A DNA stretch of 64,000 bases from Paenibacillus camelliae (GCF_023715345.1 NZ_JAMBNY010000006.1:164707-228706), one strand, 5' to 3'. Shown: positions 33,056 through 43,812, counted from the stretch's first letter. Notes: a model not told the origin generated them from the letters alone. Made by a program: numbers and translations.

Positions 33056-35413
33056 ATGATGGACGGAATAGCTTACATTAAGCTGATACTTGCTCTCATT
33101 GTAACTAGTGCTTCGGTCTGGATGTTTATCGAGGTGATAAGACGCAGGCTTGCCTACTTGTCCTTTGGAGTGCCAGTCAGCTGGTCAAGGATGAAGCGAC
33201 CTCGGCTGGCTCGGGTAAGTAAAGAGGTGCTGCTGCACAAGCGTTTGTTAAATGACGTGAAAAGCGGTGTACTGCATCTCTTTTATTTTTATGGCTTTAT
33301 TATGCTGCAGCTTGGTGCCATTGACATTATGCTTCAAGGCTTATTGGAAGTACCGCTAATTCCTTGGCCATCACTTTATGCTGTTTTTATTTGGTCACAG
33401 GAATGGATCGTTGTTCTAGTGCTGCTTGCAGTTCTGCTCGGCGCATTTCGCAGATATGGCGAAAGGCTGAAGCGGTTAAAGCGAGGAGCTAAGCCTTCAA
33501 TCGTTTACTGGTTTATCGGATCACTGATGTTGAGCGTCCTGCTTACCTTGAGCTTTGAGCGCCTGCTACACGAGCAGCAGCTTGCTGAGCGATATTCACC
33601 ATTCAGCTCCTTGCTTGCAAAAGGTTTGGAAGCTGCAGGTGTGGTAGTGGGAAGCACAGCTGCGACTGTTGGCTATGAGGTGTGCTGGTGGCTGCATCTA
33701 GTTATTTTGCTTAGCTTCCTTATCTACGTTCCACAATCGAAGCATTTTCATCTTATCGTTGCACCGATCAATCTTTGGCTTCGGCGTGACGAGCCAACCG
33801 GTAAACTCGCAACACTTGATCTCGAGGATGAGCAAGCGGAAAGCTTTGGAGTTGGGCATATTCATCAGTTCAATCAGAAGCAGCTGCTCGACCTGTATGC
33901 ATGTGTAGAATGCGGTCGCTGTACCGAGGTTTGCCCAGCTGCCGCAACCGGAAAGTTATTGTCGCCCATGCATATGATTGTTAAGCTGCGTGATCATCTC
34001 ACGGAACAAGGAGCTGCTCTCACCTCCAAATCTCCATGGCTGCCTAAAGGAATATGGGAGCATCCACCTCACGGTATCGGTGATTATCGCGTTGGAGCGC
34101 ATGTAATGAAGACGGAAGACGTAAGGGTAGAGAACATGACGGATCTTCGAACGAGAGATGGAGCAGCTGGAGTGGATAGCGGTATAGCAACAGGAGGTGG
34201 AAACGCTTCCGATCACCAAAGTCCATATTGCACAGATATATCCTTAACGATGAAGCAGCAGGCAGCTGGATGGACATGGAACGCACAGCAACCGATTGAC
34301 GACCTGAAGCTAATCGGTGATGTGATGACAGAGGAGGAGCTCTGGTCCTGTACAACGTGTCGCAATTGTGAAGAGCAATGTCCCGTTGGCAATGAGCATG
34401 TAGATAAGATTATAGACATGAGGAGACATCTTGTCCTTATGGAGGGCAGCCTGCCAAGTGATGCGCAGCGTGCACTTCAGAACATTGAACGACAAAGCAA
34501 CCCATGGGGCATTAGCCGCAGCCAACGCGCAGATTGGATTGCGGATTGCTATGAGCGAACAGGAATTAAAGTGAAAACGATGAAGGAATGCGAGGCTGAT
34601 CAGCAAGCTCCTGAGCTGTTGCTATGGGCTGGCTCCATGGCCTCGTTCGATAACCGCAGCCGTAAGCTGCTGTATGATTTGATACGGTTGCTGGATCACG
34701 CAGAGGTAACATTTGCTGTGCTTGGCCTAGAGGAGAAAAGCTCTGGAGATACTGCGCGTCGAATAGGCAATGAGATGCTGTTCCAGGAGTTGGCGCAGCA
34801 AAATATTGAGACCATCACACGCTACGACATAAAGCGTATCGTTACACCTTGTCCACATACGTACCACACATTCAAGAAGGAATATGCAGACCTAGGAATG
34901 CCTCAGCATATCGAGGTGCTGCATCATGCCGAGCTGCTCGATCAGCTTATAGCAGAAAAGAGGCTTATTCCGCAGTTCTCGCTGTCTGAGCAAATTACTC
35001 TCCATGATTCCTGCTACCTTGGGCGATATAACGATATTTACGATGCACCACGTAGAATACTTTCCAGCATTCCTGGCGTTCAGCTTGTTGAGATGAAGCG
35101 AAGCAGGGATAACGCGATGTGCTGCGGTGCTGGTGGAGGCATGATGTGGATGGAGGAGCATAGCGGCACAAGAGTCAACTATGCTCGTACGCAGCAAGCA
35201 CTCGATACGAACGCATCAGTTATTAGTACGGCTTGCCCGTATTGTCTAACGATGATGGAGGATGGTGTCAAGGCACTCCTCGAGCATGAGAACATTGTTA
35301 CGCGAGATTTTGCGGAGCTGCTTGCAGCGAGCGTGCTAGGAGATGGAACGATACCAAGTAGTGTCCATACGATTAAATCTGAGGAAAGGGGTGCTAATCG
35401 TGAAGGGGAGTAA
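33056..35413 (+). CDS. fadF: FadF-like membrane iron-sulfur protein, ETF:menaquinone oxidoreductase
   Basis: A 785-residue protein that most likely passes electrons from reduced EtfAB to menaquinone. Residues 1-245 hold several membrane helices of a cytochrome-b/NarI-like domain. Two 4Fe-4S motifs follow: CVECGRCTEVCP near 283 and CTTCRNCEEQCP near 432. Two CCG domains end the protein, the second with DSCYLGRYND (650) and MCCGAGGGM (688). A 100-residue linker between the iron-sulfur motifs is longer than usual and Gly/Asp-rich (RDGAAGVDSGIATGGGNASD), which explains the size above the roughly 700 of B. subtilis FadF. Start ATG 33056 or 33059 follows AAAGGAGGAG. Confidence 0.9.
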   Translation: MMDGIAYIKLILALIVTSASVWMFIEVIRRRLAYLSFGVPVSWSRMKRPRLARVSKEVLLHKRLLNDVKSGVLHLFYFYGFIMLQLGAIDIMLQGLLEVPLIPWPSLYAVFIWSQEWIVVLVLLAVLLGAFRRYGERLKRLKRGAKPSIVYWFIGSLMLSVLLTLSFERLLHEQQLAERYSPFSSLLAKGLEAAGVVVGSTAATVGYEVCWWLHLVILLSFLIYVPQSKHFHLIVAPINLWLRRDEPTGKLATLDLEDEQAESFGVGHIHQFNQKQLLDLYACVECGRCTEVCPAAATGKLLSPMHMIVKLRDHLTEQGAALTSKSPWLPKGIWEHPPHGIGDYRVGAHVMKTEDVRVENMTDLRTRDGAAGVDSGIATGGGNASDHQSPYCTDISLTMKQQAAGWTWNAQQPIDDLKLIGDVMTEEELWSCTTCRNCEEQCPVGNEHVDKIIDMRRHLVLMEGSLPSDAQRALQNIERQSNPWGISRSQRADWIADCYERTGIKVKTMKECEADQQAPELLLWAGSMASFDNRSRKLLYDLIRLLDHAEVTFAVLGLEEKSSGDTARRIGNEMLFQELAQQNIETITRYDIKRIVTPCPHTYHTFKKEYADLGMPQHIEVLHHAELLDQLIAEKRLIPQFSLSEQITLHDSCYLGRYNDIYDAPRRILSSIPGVQLVEMKRSRDNAMCCGAGGGMMWMEEHSGTRVNYARTQQALDTNASVISTACPYCLTMMEDGVKALLEHENIVTRDFAELLAASVLGDGTIPSSVHTIKSEERGANREGE

Positions 35414-35420
35414 CGTAAAA

Positions 35421-37859
35421 ATGACCGAAGTACGCAAGGTTGCGGTGATTGGCTCAGGTATTATGGGCTCAGGTATTGCTGCGCATATGGCCAATAGCGG
35501 CTTTGAGGTGTGGCTCTATGATATTGTACCGTCTACCTTAACAGAGCAAGAGCAAGCACAGGGTTTAACACTGAAGAGTGCTGAGGTTCGCAATCGCTTA
35601 TCACTTTCCGCTATCGCGCAGCTGGTCAAGCAAAAACCCGCACCATTGTACGATGCTAGCTTCAGTTCACGTATTCATGCTGCGAATATGGAGGACGATG
35701 GTGAGCTGCTTCATGAGATGGATTGGATTGTAGAAGCAGTCGTTGAGCGGCTTGATATTAAGCAGCACGTATTTAGCTGGATCGATCAATATCGTAGGCA
35801 AGGCACCCTTGTAAGCACGAATACTTCCGGTTTATCTGCCGCAGTGATGATTCAGCATTGCTCCAAGGAGATGAGGCAGCACTTCGCAGTTACGCATTTC
35901 TTCAATCCGCCTCGTTATATGGCATTAGTAGAGCTTGTTGCAACGGAAGAAACGCTGCCTGCCGTAACGGAGGCGTTAACGTGGCTATGCCAGCAGCGTC
36001 TTGGCAAAGGCGTCGTGCAGGCAAAGGATACTCCGAATTTTATTGCTAATCGCATAGGCACCTACGGCATGCTCGTTACCCTACAGGAAACACTTCAGCA
36101 TCGCTTAACAATTGATGAAGTCGATGCACTGACGGGTCCGGCTATGGGGAGACCTAAAACAGCGACCTATCGCATGCTAGATCTCGTCGGTCTCGATACG
36201 CTGCTGCATGTCGTCGATAATGTTCATTCAAGCAGTGAGGATGAGACAGAACGAGCGGTCTTCACTAGACCAGCTCTTCTGGAGCAGCTGGTGAAGCAGG
36301 GTGCATTAGGACAAAAAAGTGGTGCAGGCTTTTATCGGAAGCTCAAGGGCAGCGATGGCGGCAGCTATATTGAATCACTTCAGCTAGACACGATGACCTA
36401 TGCGCCAAGCACAAAGCCAACATCACCAGTGATTGAGGCAGCAAAGCAAGCGAAGGGCGCTAAAGGCAAGGTCAAAGCACTAATCGGTGCAGTGCCTGAG
36501 CATCCTCATGCGCAATTTGCATGGAAGACGATTAAGGCAACACTGCTGTATGCGGCAGAGCGAGTCGGCGAGATTGCGGAACATATCGCAGATATTGATA
36601 AGGCAATGCGCTTAGGCTTTAACTGGGAGCTTGGTCCATTCGAGCTATGGGATGCGCTTGGACTCGCAGCAGTAGCAGAACGAATGAAGGCCGAAGGCGA
36701 TCAGTTGCCTAATTGGGTAGAAGCATGGATTGCAGAAGGGAATGAGTCGTTCTACAAGCATGAGCTCGGAAGCACCTTCTATGTTCATCAGCAGCGCTAC
36801 GTACTGCAGGAGCAAGAGGAAGGAATTATTGAGCTTGCCCGGATTAAGGAAGAGAAGGGGACCGTATGGAGCAATCGAGAAGCAAGCTTAATAGATCTAG
36901 GGGATGAGGTGCTGGCGCTAGAATTCCATTCCAAAAGCAATGCAATTGGCTCAGATATTTTATCAGCTATTCGATATGCCTGTCATGAGACAACGCGCAA
37001 TTGGCGCGGTCTAGTTATCGCAAACGAAGGTAAAAATTTTTGCGTTGGAGCGAACCTCATGCTGCTGCTAATGGAGGCGATGAATGAGGAGTGGGATGAG
37101 GTCGAGGATATCATTATGCTTTTCCAGCAGAGCATGCTGCAGCTCAAGCGTTTGTCTAGGCCAGTTGTTGCAGCGCCTCATCGCATGACGCTTGGCGGAG
37201 GAGTAGAAGCGTGCTTGCCAGCAGATATCATTGTCGCTTCACCTGAAACCTACTTCGGTCTAGTAGAAACTGGAGTCGGCTTAATACCGGCAGGGGGCGG
37301 AAGCAAGGAAGCGGCGATACTAGCGATGCAACGAGCGGCGCACGGAGCAGGGCCGAATGGTCGTGTTGAGCGTAAGCTGCTAGCTGGTGATCTGCAGCCG
37401 CATTTGAATAGTTTGTTTGAAAGCATCGCCCTTGCAAAAACGTCCACAAGCGGATTCGAGATTGCAAGGCTCGGCTATGCAAGACCTCAGGATCGTGTAC
37501 TGCTGCGCGGCGAGTCGAGAATATTCGAAGCTAAGCAGGAAGTGCTAAGACTAGATGCTGCAGGGTATGTACCGCCAGCAGAGGAGCTTGTTGCTGTAGC
37601 GGGTCGTGAAGGAAAGGCCGTTATGAAGCTGGCTATTCAGAATATGAAGCTTGGTGGCTATATTAGTGAGCATGATGAGAAGATCGCAACGAAGCTGGCA
37701 CATGTACTAAGCGGAGGCGATGTGCCTTCGGGAGCACTTGTAACTGAACAGTATTTGCTGCAGCTGGAGTGCGAAGCATTTTTAAGCTTATGTGGGGAAC
37801 CGAAAACACAGCAGCGAATGAGTCATATGCTTCGATACGGTAAACCTCTGCGAAATTAG
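35421..37859 (+). CDS. fadN: FadN, 3-hydroxyacyl-CoA dehydrogenase/enoyl-CoA hydratase
   Basis: An 812-residue bifunctional beta-oxidation enzyme. The NAD-binding [14 protein letters not shown] loop is at residues 10-23, the dehydrogenase domains run to about 440 with [16 protein letters not shown], and the hydratase domain follows ([25 protein letters not shown] with the conserved Glu). The domain order (dehydrogenase first) is that of Bacillus FadN, not proteobacterial FadB. ATG 35421 lies 7 bases after the fadF stop with AAGGGGAG upstream; in-frame codons inside fadF are unlikely starts. It acts with FadA downstream. Confidence 0.94.
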   Translation: MTEVRKVAVIGSGIMGSGIAAHMANSGFEVWLYDIVPSTLTEQEQAQGLTLKSAEVRNRLSLSAIAQLVKQKPAPLYDASFSSRIHAANMEDDGELLHEMDWIVEAVVERLDIKQHVFSWIDQYRRQGTLVSTNTSGLSAAVMIQHCSKEMRQHFAVTHFFNPPRYMALVELVATEETLPAVTEALTWLCQQRLGKGVVQAKDTPNFIANRIGTYGMLVTLQETLQHRLTIDEVDALTGPAMGRPKTATYRMLDLVGLDTLLHVVDNVHSSSEDETERAVFTRPALLEQLVKQGALGQKSGAGFYRKLKGSDGGSYIESLQLDTMTYAPSTKPTSPVIEAAKQAKGAKGKVKALIGAVPEHPHAQFAWKTIKATLLYAAERVGEIAEHIADIDKAMRLGFNWELGPFELWDALGLAAVAERMKAEGDQLPNWVEAWIAEGNESFYKHELGSTFYVHQQRYVLQEQEEGIIELARIKEEKGTVWSNREASLIDLGDEVLALEFHSKSNAIGSDILSAIRYACHETTRNWRGLVIANEGKNFCVGANLMLLLMEAMNEEWDEVEDIIMLFQQSMLQLKRLSRPVVAAPHRMTLGGGVEACLPADIIVASPETYFGLVETGVGLIPAGGGSKEAAILAMQRAAHGAGPNGRVERKLLAGDLQPHLNSLFESIALAKTSTSGFEIARLGYARPQDRVLLRGESRIFEAKQEVLRLDAAGYVPPAEELVAVAGREGKAVMKLAIQNMKLGGYISEHDEKIATKLAHVLSGGDVPSGALVTEQYLLQLECEAFLSLCGEPKTQQRMSHMLRYGKPLRN

Positions 37860-37878
37860 TCTGAAGGGAGGGGAAAGG

Positions 37879-39087
37879 ATGAGTAGTTACTTCGATGTTG
37901 GGGAGCGCGATGCTGTAATCGTTGCTGCCGTTAGAACAGCTGTTGGCAAGGCTAAGAAGGGGTGCTTGGCTGAGGTTAGAGCCGAAGATCTAGGCAAGAC
38001 GGTTATTCAAGGTTTGCTAGCAAAGGCGCCCAGCCTGCAGCCTGATGAGATAGAGGACGTCATTATCGGCTGTGCAATGCCAGAAGGCGAACAAGGCTTG
38101 AATATGGCCCGAACGATCGCACTATACGCAGGGCTGCCTCAGGATGTTCCAGCCGTGACAATTAATCGCTTCTGCGCTTCGGGACTGCAATCTATTGCCT
38201 ACGCTGCTGAGCGTATTCGCACAGGGGAAGCAGACGTCATCATTGCTGGTGGTGTTGAGAGCATGAGTCACGTGCCAATGTCGGGCTGGAGATTGTCGCC
38301 TCATCCAGATATCGTTGACACGATGCCAGAGGTGTATATGACGATGGGGCATACAGCTGAGGAGGTGGCTAGACGATATGACGTTACTCGTCAGGAGCAG
38401 GATGAGTTTGCAGTAGCCAGTCATCAGAAGGCGGCATGGGCTATCGCTTCTGGTGCCTTTGAAGATGAGATCGTCCCTGTCGTCGTTACGCGATCTACAT
38501 TGAACGATCAAGGGCGTTATGTGGAACGCAGCTTTGAATTCAAACAGGATGAAGGTGTTCGGGCAACGACTTCCGTGCAAAAGCTCAGCAAGCTTAAGCC
38601 GTCCTTCGTCCTTAATGGTTCTGTTACCGCAGGCAATGCCTCGCAGATGAGTGACGGTGCTGCAGCAGTGCTTGTCATGAGCCGGGCGAAGGCGGAATCG
38701 CTTGGATTGAAGCCGATGGCTGCCTTTAGGCATTATGCGGTCGCAGGTGTTGCACCAGAGATTATGGGGGTTGGTCCAATAAGGGCTATACCTAAGCTGC
38801 TTCATAAGTCGGGATTAGATGTAGATCAAATTGATTTGTTCGAGCTCAATGAAGCCTTTGCAGCACAGTGTATCCCGATTATTAAAGAGCTGCAGCTCCC
38901 GCTGGAGCGTGTCAATGTGAATGGCGGGGCGATTGCATTAGGTCACCCATTAGGCTGCACAGGCTCAAAGCTGTCCGTTACGTTAATTCATGAGCTATCC
39001 CGTCGTGGCGGGGGCTTAGGTGTCGTATCGATGTGCATTGGTGGCGGAATGGGGGCAGCAGGGCTCATTGAGGTGTATTCAAGCTGA
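37879..39087 (+). CDS. fadA: FadA, acetyl-CoA acyltransferase (3-ketoacyl-CoA thiolase)
   Basis: A 402-residue thiolase. The acylated cysteine is Cys99 in [10 protein letters not shown]. The [11 protein letters not shown] block carries the catalytic histidine and the [10 protein letters not shown] block the second cysteine. It cleaves 3-ketoacyl-CoA to acetyl-CoA and a shortened acyl-CoA. GGGAGGGGAAAGG precedes ATG 37879. It is 19 bp after fadN, as in the fadNAE operon of B. subtilis. Confidence 0.95.
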   Translation: MSSYFDVGERDAVIVAAVRTAVGKAKKGCLAEVRAEDLGKTVIQGLLAKAPSLQPDEIEDVIIGCAMPEGEQGLNMARTIALYAGLPQDVPAVTINRFCASGLQSIAYAAERIRTGEADVIIAGGVESMSHVPMSGWRLSPHPDIVDTMPEVYMTMGHTAEEVARRYDVTRQEQDEFAVASHQKAAWAIASGAFEDEIVPVVVTRSTLNDQGRYVERSFEFKQDEGVRATTSVQKLSKLKPSFVLNGSVTAGNASQMSDGAAAVLVMSRAKAESLGLKPMAAFRHYAVAGVAPEIMGVGPIRAIPKLLHKSGLDVDQIDLFELNEAFAAQCIPIIKELQLPLERVNVNGGAIALGHPLGCTGSKLSVTLIHELSRRGGGLGVVSMCIGGGMGAAGLIEVYSS

Positions 39088-39115
39088 AGCACTACAAAAT
39101 GAAGGAGTGAGTCAC

Positions 39116-40897
39116 ATGTCAGTAGAACCTGCAGTTGGAGGTCGCTTCATCATTGAACCTAGCGATCCGATGTCGACGTGTATCCCTGAAGACTTTACAA
39201 GTGAGCAACGCTTAATTGCAGAATCTGCAGAGCAATTTATTGACACCGAGCTAATACCAAGAGATGCAGAGATTGAGGCGCTGAACTATGAGTTGACGGT
39301 ATCCTTAATGCGAACGGCAGGGCAGCAGGGCTTTTTAGCAGCAGACATACCGGAGGCTTACGGTGGGCTCGGTCTAGATAAAGTGAGCACAACGCTGCTC
39401 GCAGAAACTTTGGCGCGCACCTCCTCCTTTGCCCTGTCCGTAGGAGCACATACTGGAATTGGTACGCTGCCAATCGTATTTTTTGGTACGAAGGAGCAGA
39501 AGGAGAAGTACCTGCCAAAGCTGGCAACCGGGGAATGGATTGCTGCTTACTGTTTAACGGAGCCATCCTCGGGCTCGGATGCGCTAAGTGCCAAAAGCAC
39601 AGCGCGCTTAAGTGAGGACGGTAAGCATTATATTTTGAATGGCTCTAAGATCTTTATTACGAACGCAGGCTTTGCTGACCTCTTTATCGTGTATGCCAAG
39701 ATCGATGGTGACAAGTTTACAGCCTTTATCATCGAACGCGACATGGAAGGCTTTAGTGTTGGCCCAGAGGAGCATAAGATGGGAATAAAAGGCTCATCGA
39801 CATGCCCGCTGTTCTTCGAGGATGTGCATGTGCCGGTGGAAAACGTACTCGGCGAGATCGGCAAAGGACACCTTATCGCATTTAATATATTGAACATAGG
39901 TCGTTTTAAGCTTGGCGCTGCATGCTTAGGCACATGCAAGGAGGCAATCGAGCTTGCAGCAGCGTACAGTAACGTCCGCAAACAATTTAATGAGCCGCTG
40001 TCCTCCTATCCGCTCATTGCAGGAAAGCTGGCAGATATGAACGTACTGACATATGTGACAGAAAGCATCGTTTATCGGACTGCAGGGTGGATGGATGATA
40101 AGCTTTCCTCGATTACGGACGGCAGTGATGTGGAAGCGGGGCGTCAGGCAGCTAAAGCGATCGGGGAGTATGCAATGGAATGCTCGATCGTCAAGGTTTT
40201 CGCCTCCGAGGCACTTGATGCGGTTAGTGATGAGGCTGTACAGATTCATGGCGGGTACGGGTTCATTAAGGAATATAAAGTCGAGCGCATTTATCGAGAT
40301 TCTCGGATTAACCGTATCTTTGAAGGGACAAACGAAATTAATCGTCTGCTTATCCCTGGTACGTTAATTAAAAAGGCGATGAAGGGTGAGCTTCCACTTC
40401 TAGAGAAGATTGAAGGTCTGCAAGCATCGCTGCTAGAACCACAGCAGCCCCCTGAGCTTGACGCTCCTCTAGCGCTGGAGGGCTATCGCATAGAGCAAGC
40501 AAAAAAGCTATTTCTTATGCTAGGAGGCTCTGCTGTTCAGCGATATGGAACGAAGCTGGAGAAGGAGCAAGAAATATTAGAAGTGCTGGCTAATATGATG
40601 ATTGTTATATATGCAATGGAGAGCGCTTATCTGAGAGCGAAAAAGCGTATGGCATTAAAGCTTGATCAGGACGATAAAAGCTTGGCAGCTCTTATGACAA
40701 AGGTTTATGTGCAGGAAGCAATGGAGCAGCTAGAAAGTGACGCCAGACAGGCAATTGTTCGCATGGAGGCTGGAGATATGCAGCGCATGCAACTGTCTAT
40801 TGTAAAGAAATTAATGAAGGCAACACTCACAGATGTGATCACATTAAAACGACAAATCGCTGCAAAGGTTATTGGAAGTGAGCACTATACCGTGTGA
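39116..40897 (+). CDS. fadE: FadE, acyl-CoA dehydrogenase
   Basis: A 593-residue FAD enzyme that introduces the first double bond of acyl-CoA and reduces EtfAB. AYCLTEPSSGSDALS and FITNAGFADLFIVYAK are the substrate/FAD blocks, IHGGYGFIKEYKVERIYRDSRI lies near 380, and the catalytic glutamate is in IFEGTNEINRLL. The extra C-terminal domain of about 170 residues matches the long VLCAD-like form found in Bacillus FadE. ATG 39116 follows AAGGAG; the longer frame that runs back into fadA has no ribosome site. Confidence 0.95.
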   Translation: MSVEPAVGGRFIIEPSDPMSTCIPEDFTSEQRLIAESAEQFIDTELIPRDAEIEALNYELTVSLMRTAGQQGFLAADIPEAYGGLGLDKVSTTLLAETLARTSSFALSVGAHTGIGTLPIVFFGTKEQKEKYLPKLATGEWIAAYCLTEPSSGSDALSAKSTARLSEDGKHYILNGSKIFITNAGFADLFIVYAKIDGDKFTAFIIERDMEGFSVGPEEHKMGIKGSSTCPLFFEDVHVPVENVLGEIGKGHLIAFNILNIGRFKLGAACLGTCKEAIELAAAYSNVRKQFNEPLSSYPLIAGKLADMNVLTYVTESIVYRTAGWMDDKLSSITDGSDVEAGRQAAKAIGEYAMECSIVKVFASEALDAVSDEAVQIHGGYGFIKEYKVERIYRDSRINRIFEGTNEINRLLIPGTLIKKAMKGELPLLEKIEGLQASLLEPQQPPELDAPLALEGYRIEQAKKLFLMLGGSAVQRYGTKLEKEQEILEVLANMMIVIYAMESAYLRAKKRMALKLDQDDKSLAALMTKVYVQEAMEQLESDARQAIVRMEAGDMQRMQLSIVKKLMKATLTDVITLKRQIAAKVIGSEHYTV

Positions 40898-40912
40898 AGG
40901 AGATGATTGGGT

Positions 40913-42688
40913 ATGGATACACCTAATCAACAACCGTCGGATGTGCAAGAGACAGCGAGAAGCGAGAATGAGCAATTTGTAGATTTTTCAGAAAAGCGTT
41001 GGTTGAGATATTATCCAGAGGAAGTCAGGCATAAGCTGGATTATCCCGAGATTAATGTCGCACAGTTTCTAATTGATGCAGTGACGCAGTTTGCTAAAAA
41101 GCCAGCGTTAACCTTTATGGGGAAGACACTAACCTACGAGCAGCTCTACACTTCAGCAGATCACATGGCAAGAGGGCTTGGAAGGCTCGGCGTAAAGAAG
41201 GGTGACCGTGTCGCCATTATGCTGCCGAACTGTCCGCAGGCGGTCATATCATACTTTGGCGTATTGCTTGCAGGAGCAATCGTGGTGCAGACGAATCCAC
41301 TTTATGTGGAGCGGGAGCTTACTCATCAGCTTAAGGATAGCGGTGCAGTTGCAATCATAACGCTAGATATGCTGTACCCAAGGATAGCTAGAGTCCGAGG
41401 TAAGAACCCAGAAGAAGGACCGATACCGAAGCTGCACACCGTCGTCATTACTTCGATTAAGGATGGCCTCCCATTTCCTAAAAATATGCTCTATCCCATT
41501 AAGCAGCGCAGAGATGGCTTTAAGGCTAAGATTCCTTACGGAACAGATGGCTATGTGCAGTGGAAGTCACTGCTAAGCCGCAGTGCGCTATCGTATGAAA
41601 GACCGACGTTAGCTGGTCATCACGACATTGCAGCACTGCAGTATACGGGAGGAACAACAGGTACTCCGAAAGGGGTCATGCTGACCCATCGAAATCTTGT
41701 GAGCAACACGCTGCAAAGCAAGGAATGGTGTGAGCGAATTCGGCTCGGAGAAGAACGCTATCTTGCAGCACTGCCGCTTTTTCACGTATTCGGCCTCACG
41801 GTGCTAATGAATTTGTCAGTGTGTACGGGGGGCTGTCTCGTTCTACTGCCGAAGTTCGAGGTAGAAGAAGTGCTGCGAACGATAGATAAGCAGAAGCCGA
41901 CGATCTTTCCAGGCGCACCGACGATGTATATTGGACTCATTCAAGCCGCTTCAAAGCAAGAAAAACCGCTTGATCTTTCCTCCATCGAGATCTGTATAAG
42001 CGGATCTGCTGCACTGCCACTAGAGGTACAAGATCAATTTGAAAAAATGACAGGCGGCAAGCTAATCGAAGGCTTTGGCTTGACAGAAGCTTCACCAGTA
42101 ACACATGCCAATCCGATATGGGGATATCGTAAAATTGGTACAATCGGCGTACCGTTTCCTGACACAGAAGCAGCTATTCTATCTTTGGAGACGGGACAGT
42201 TTCTGCCTCCGGGAGAAATCGGTGAGCTTGTCGTGCGTGGTCCGCAGGTGATGAGCGGATATTGGAACAACGAGGCGGCGACAGAGGCAGCTTTTCATAA
42301 CGGTTGGCTGCGTACAGGAGATATGGCCTTAATGGATCACCAGGGATTCTTCGTCATTAAGGATCGAATAAAGGATATGATTATTGCTAGTGGCTTTAAT
42401 ATTTATCCTCGGGAAATCGAAGAGGTGCTGTATGAGCATCCGGCGATTACTGAAGCTGCGGTCATCGGGGTAAAGGATAGCTATCGTGGCGAAACTGTAA
42501 AGGCATTCGTTGTGTTGAAGGACAATGTAGCAGTGTCGGAGCAGCAGCTCAATCAATGGTGCAGGGAGCGTTTAGCCTCATATAAGGTTCCTCATATCTA
42601 TGAATTCCGTAAGCAGCTGCCAAAAACAATGGTTGGCAAGGTGCTAAAACGCCAATTAATGGAGGAAGAGGAGCGGACGAATGAGTAG
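40913..42688 (+). CDS. lcfA: Long-chain fatty acid-CoA ligase (LcfA/FadD type)
   Basis: A 591-residue adenylate-forming enzyme that activates fatty acids to acyl-CoA. The ATP motif YTGGTTGTPKGVMLTHRNL is at about residues 245-263, the GFGLTEASPV motif near 385 and the GWLRTGDMALMD and KDRIKDMIIASGFNIYPREIEEVL motifs close to 465-510. GKVLKRQL supplies the C-terminal catalytic lysine region. ATG 40913 is taken as the start, 10 bases after AAGGAG; TTG 40907 is a possible alternative. It completes the pathway encoded upstream. Confidence 0.93.
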   Translation: MDTPNQQPSDVQETARSENEQFVDFSEKRWLRYYPEEVRHKLDYPEINVAQFLIDAVTQFAKKPALTFMGKTLTYEQLYTSADHMARGLGRLGVKKGDRVAIMLPNCPQAVISYFGVLLAGAIVVQTNPLYVERELTHQLKDSGAVAIITLDMLYPRIARVRGKNPEEGPIPKLHTVVITSIKDGLPFPKNMLYPIKQRRDGFKAKIPYGTDGYVQWKSLLSRSALSYERPTLAGHHDIAALQYTGGTTGTPKGVMLTHRNLVSNTLQSKEWCERIRLGEERYLAALPLFHVFGLTVLMNLSVCTGGCLVLLPKFEVEEVLRTIDKQKPTIFPGAPTMYIGLIQAASKQEKPLDLSSIEICISGSAALPLEVQDQFEKMTGGKLIEGFGLTEASPVTHANPIWGYRKIGTIGVPFPDTEAAILSLETGQFLPPGEIGELVVRGPQVMSGYWNNEAATEAAFHNGWLRTGDMALMDHQGFFVIKDRIKDMIIASGFNIYPREIEEVLYEHPAITEAAVIGVKDSYRGETVKAFVVLKDNVAVSEQQLNQWCRERLASYKVPHIYEFRKQLPKTMVGKVLKRQLMEEEERTNE

Positions 42689-43076
42689 CTCATTTGATGA
42701 GCTTGCAAAGCAAGCTCAGTCAACCTTCTGGGGATATGTAGGCTTCGAGCTGGAGAAAGCAGAGCAGGATGAGGTAACGATTTCACTTGCTATTAAGCAG
42801 CACCATTTAAACCTGATGGGCATTGTTCATGGTGGTGTATTTATGACGATGCTAGATAATGCGATGGGGCTTGTCTTGATGCTCGATCCATCGGTTACAA
42901 CTGTAACGGCGACGATGAATACACACTTTTTGTCTAATGTTGCTACTGGAACAATTTTTTGTAAAGCGGAACTTTTACACCGTACGAAACGTACTATAAC
43001 AATGACAGCCTCTATTTATGATGAAAGCGGTAAATTGCTCGCATATGCAAGCGGTTCATATCGTTTATTATCTTAG
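42681..43076 (+). CDS. Hotdog-fold acyl-CoA thioesterase (PaaI/YdiI family)
   Basis: A 131-residue single hotdog domain. The catalytic region LMGIVHGGVFMTMLDNAMG, with HGG and the acidic residue in LDNA, is typical of PaaI thioesterases. It overlaps lcfA by 8 bp, so it is probably translated together with it. It may release CoA from trapped or aromatic acyl-CoAs during beta-oxidation; the substrate is inferred from context only. Confidence 0.88.
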   Translation: MSSSFDELAKQAQSTFWGYVGFELEKAEQDEVTISLAIKQHHLNLMGIVHGGVFMTMLDNAMGLVLMLDPSVTTVTATMNTHFLSNVATGTIFCKAELLHRTKRTITMTASIYDESGKLLAYASGSYRLLS

Positions 43077-43112
43077 TAGAATGCTAATCATTGTGATAGG
43101 GAGGGTTTCGGA

Positions 43113-43253
43113 GTGTGGCAGAGCGTAGCTGCGGCGGTTTTATTAGGATTCGGGATTATCGTTGCAGTAGTTGGAGTTGTCGTCTATTTGCGAATGTATC
43201 GAAAACAAGATCATAATGAATCGCGGTCACAAGATTCCGAATCAGAGCGTTAG
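43113..43253 (+). CDS. Small single-pass membrane protein (46 residues)
   Basis: A short gene with GGGAGGG eight bases before GTG 43113. The peptide starts with WQSVAAAVLLGFGIIVAVVG, a membrane helix, followed by a basic turn (YLRMYRK) and a polar tail rich in Ser, Asp and Glu. It lies 37 bp after the thioesterase gene on the same strand and could be the last gene of the fad operon. I do not recognise a family. Confidence 0.65.
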   Translation: MWQSVAAAVLLGFGIIVAVVGVVVYLRMYRKQDHNESRSQDSESER

Positions 43254-43359
43254 CCCAATTTATACACAATGATGACGCTTTTTAGCCTCTGAATCGAACG
43301 TTGTGAAAGCTAAAATAAAATATTCTAATTTAACGGTTGTTTTATATTGATATCTGAAA

Positions 43360-43368
43360 TGTTATAAT
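43360..43368 (+). promoter_or_regulatory. Extended -10 promoter before the 62-residue protein gene
   Basis: TG-T-TATAAT forms an extended -10 box, so a strong -35 is not needed. The leader to ATG 43507 would be about 130 bases. Confidence 0.5.
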
Positions 43369-43506
43369 AGTAAGAAAATTTGAAATAAATGATCTACCCT
43401 CGTAGAGCATCATTGCAGCAAAAGGAGCACAACGACAGCAATAGCTGTTTCGATAATCCAAGTTATCGATTGTGAAGACCGTCCAATGTGTAAGGGAGGA
43501 GATTTC

Positions 43507-43695
43507 ATGGCAAAGCATAGCCAGAATGAAGTTAGGGAAAGTTTGAAGGAATTGACAAGAATTTTCCAGCCGAAGGATCCGAGGAAGTTTGTTAAGGATT
43601 ATGTACGCAAGTATCGAATTACTGGCGGCTATGAGGATGAATTAACCTCTCTCGTAGAGGATGAGCTTAGCAGAATTAACTCCTCTGCGGTGTAG
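43507..43695 (+). CDS. Small charged protein of unknown function (62 residues)
   Basis: A 62-residue soluble protein with GGGAGGAG before ATG 43507; an in-frame ATG seven codons earlier lacks a site. It is rich in Lys, Arg, Asp and Glu and likely helical (VRESLKELTRIF, EDELTSLVEDELSRI). It has its own promoter and terminator, which supports it as a real gene. No family is recognised. Confidence 0.65.
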   Translation: MAKHSQNEVRESLKELTRIFQPKDPRKFVKDYVRKYRITGGYEDELTSLVEDELSRINSSAV

Positions 43696-43704
43696 ATCAC
43701 ATTT

Positions 43705-43742
43705 AGAGCCTAGTGAAATCTCGTATTTCATAGGCTCTTTTT
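43705..43742 (+). terminator. Terminator after the 62-residue protein gene
   Basis: AGAGCCTA and TGAAAT pair with ATTTCA and TAGGCTCT around CTCGT, followed by TTTT. Confidence 0.85.
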
Positions 43743-43812
43743 CTGTTCCTATTGGTGTATTGGACAACGAAGCACGGAATACATTGAAAGTAAGGATGCA
43801 GGAGGTGTTGGA

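Noticed and set aside
39020..39115. N-terminal extension of FadE back into fadA
   Set aside because: AAGGAG is placed for ATG 39116, and the extra residues have no similarity to acyl-CoA dehydrogenases.
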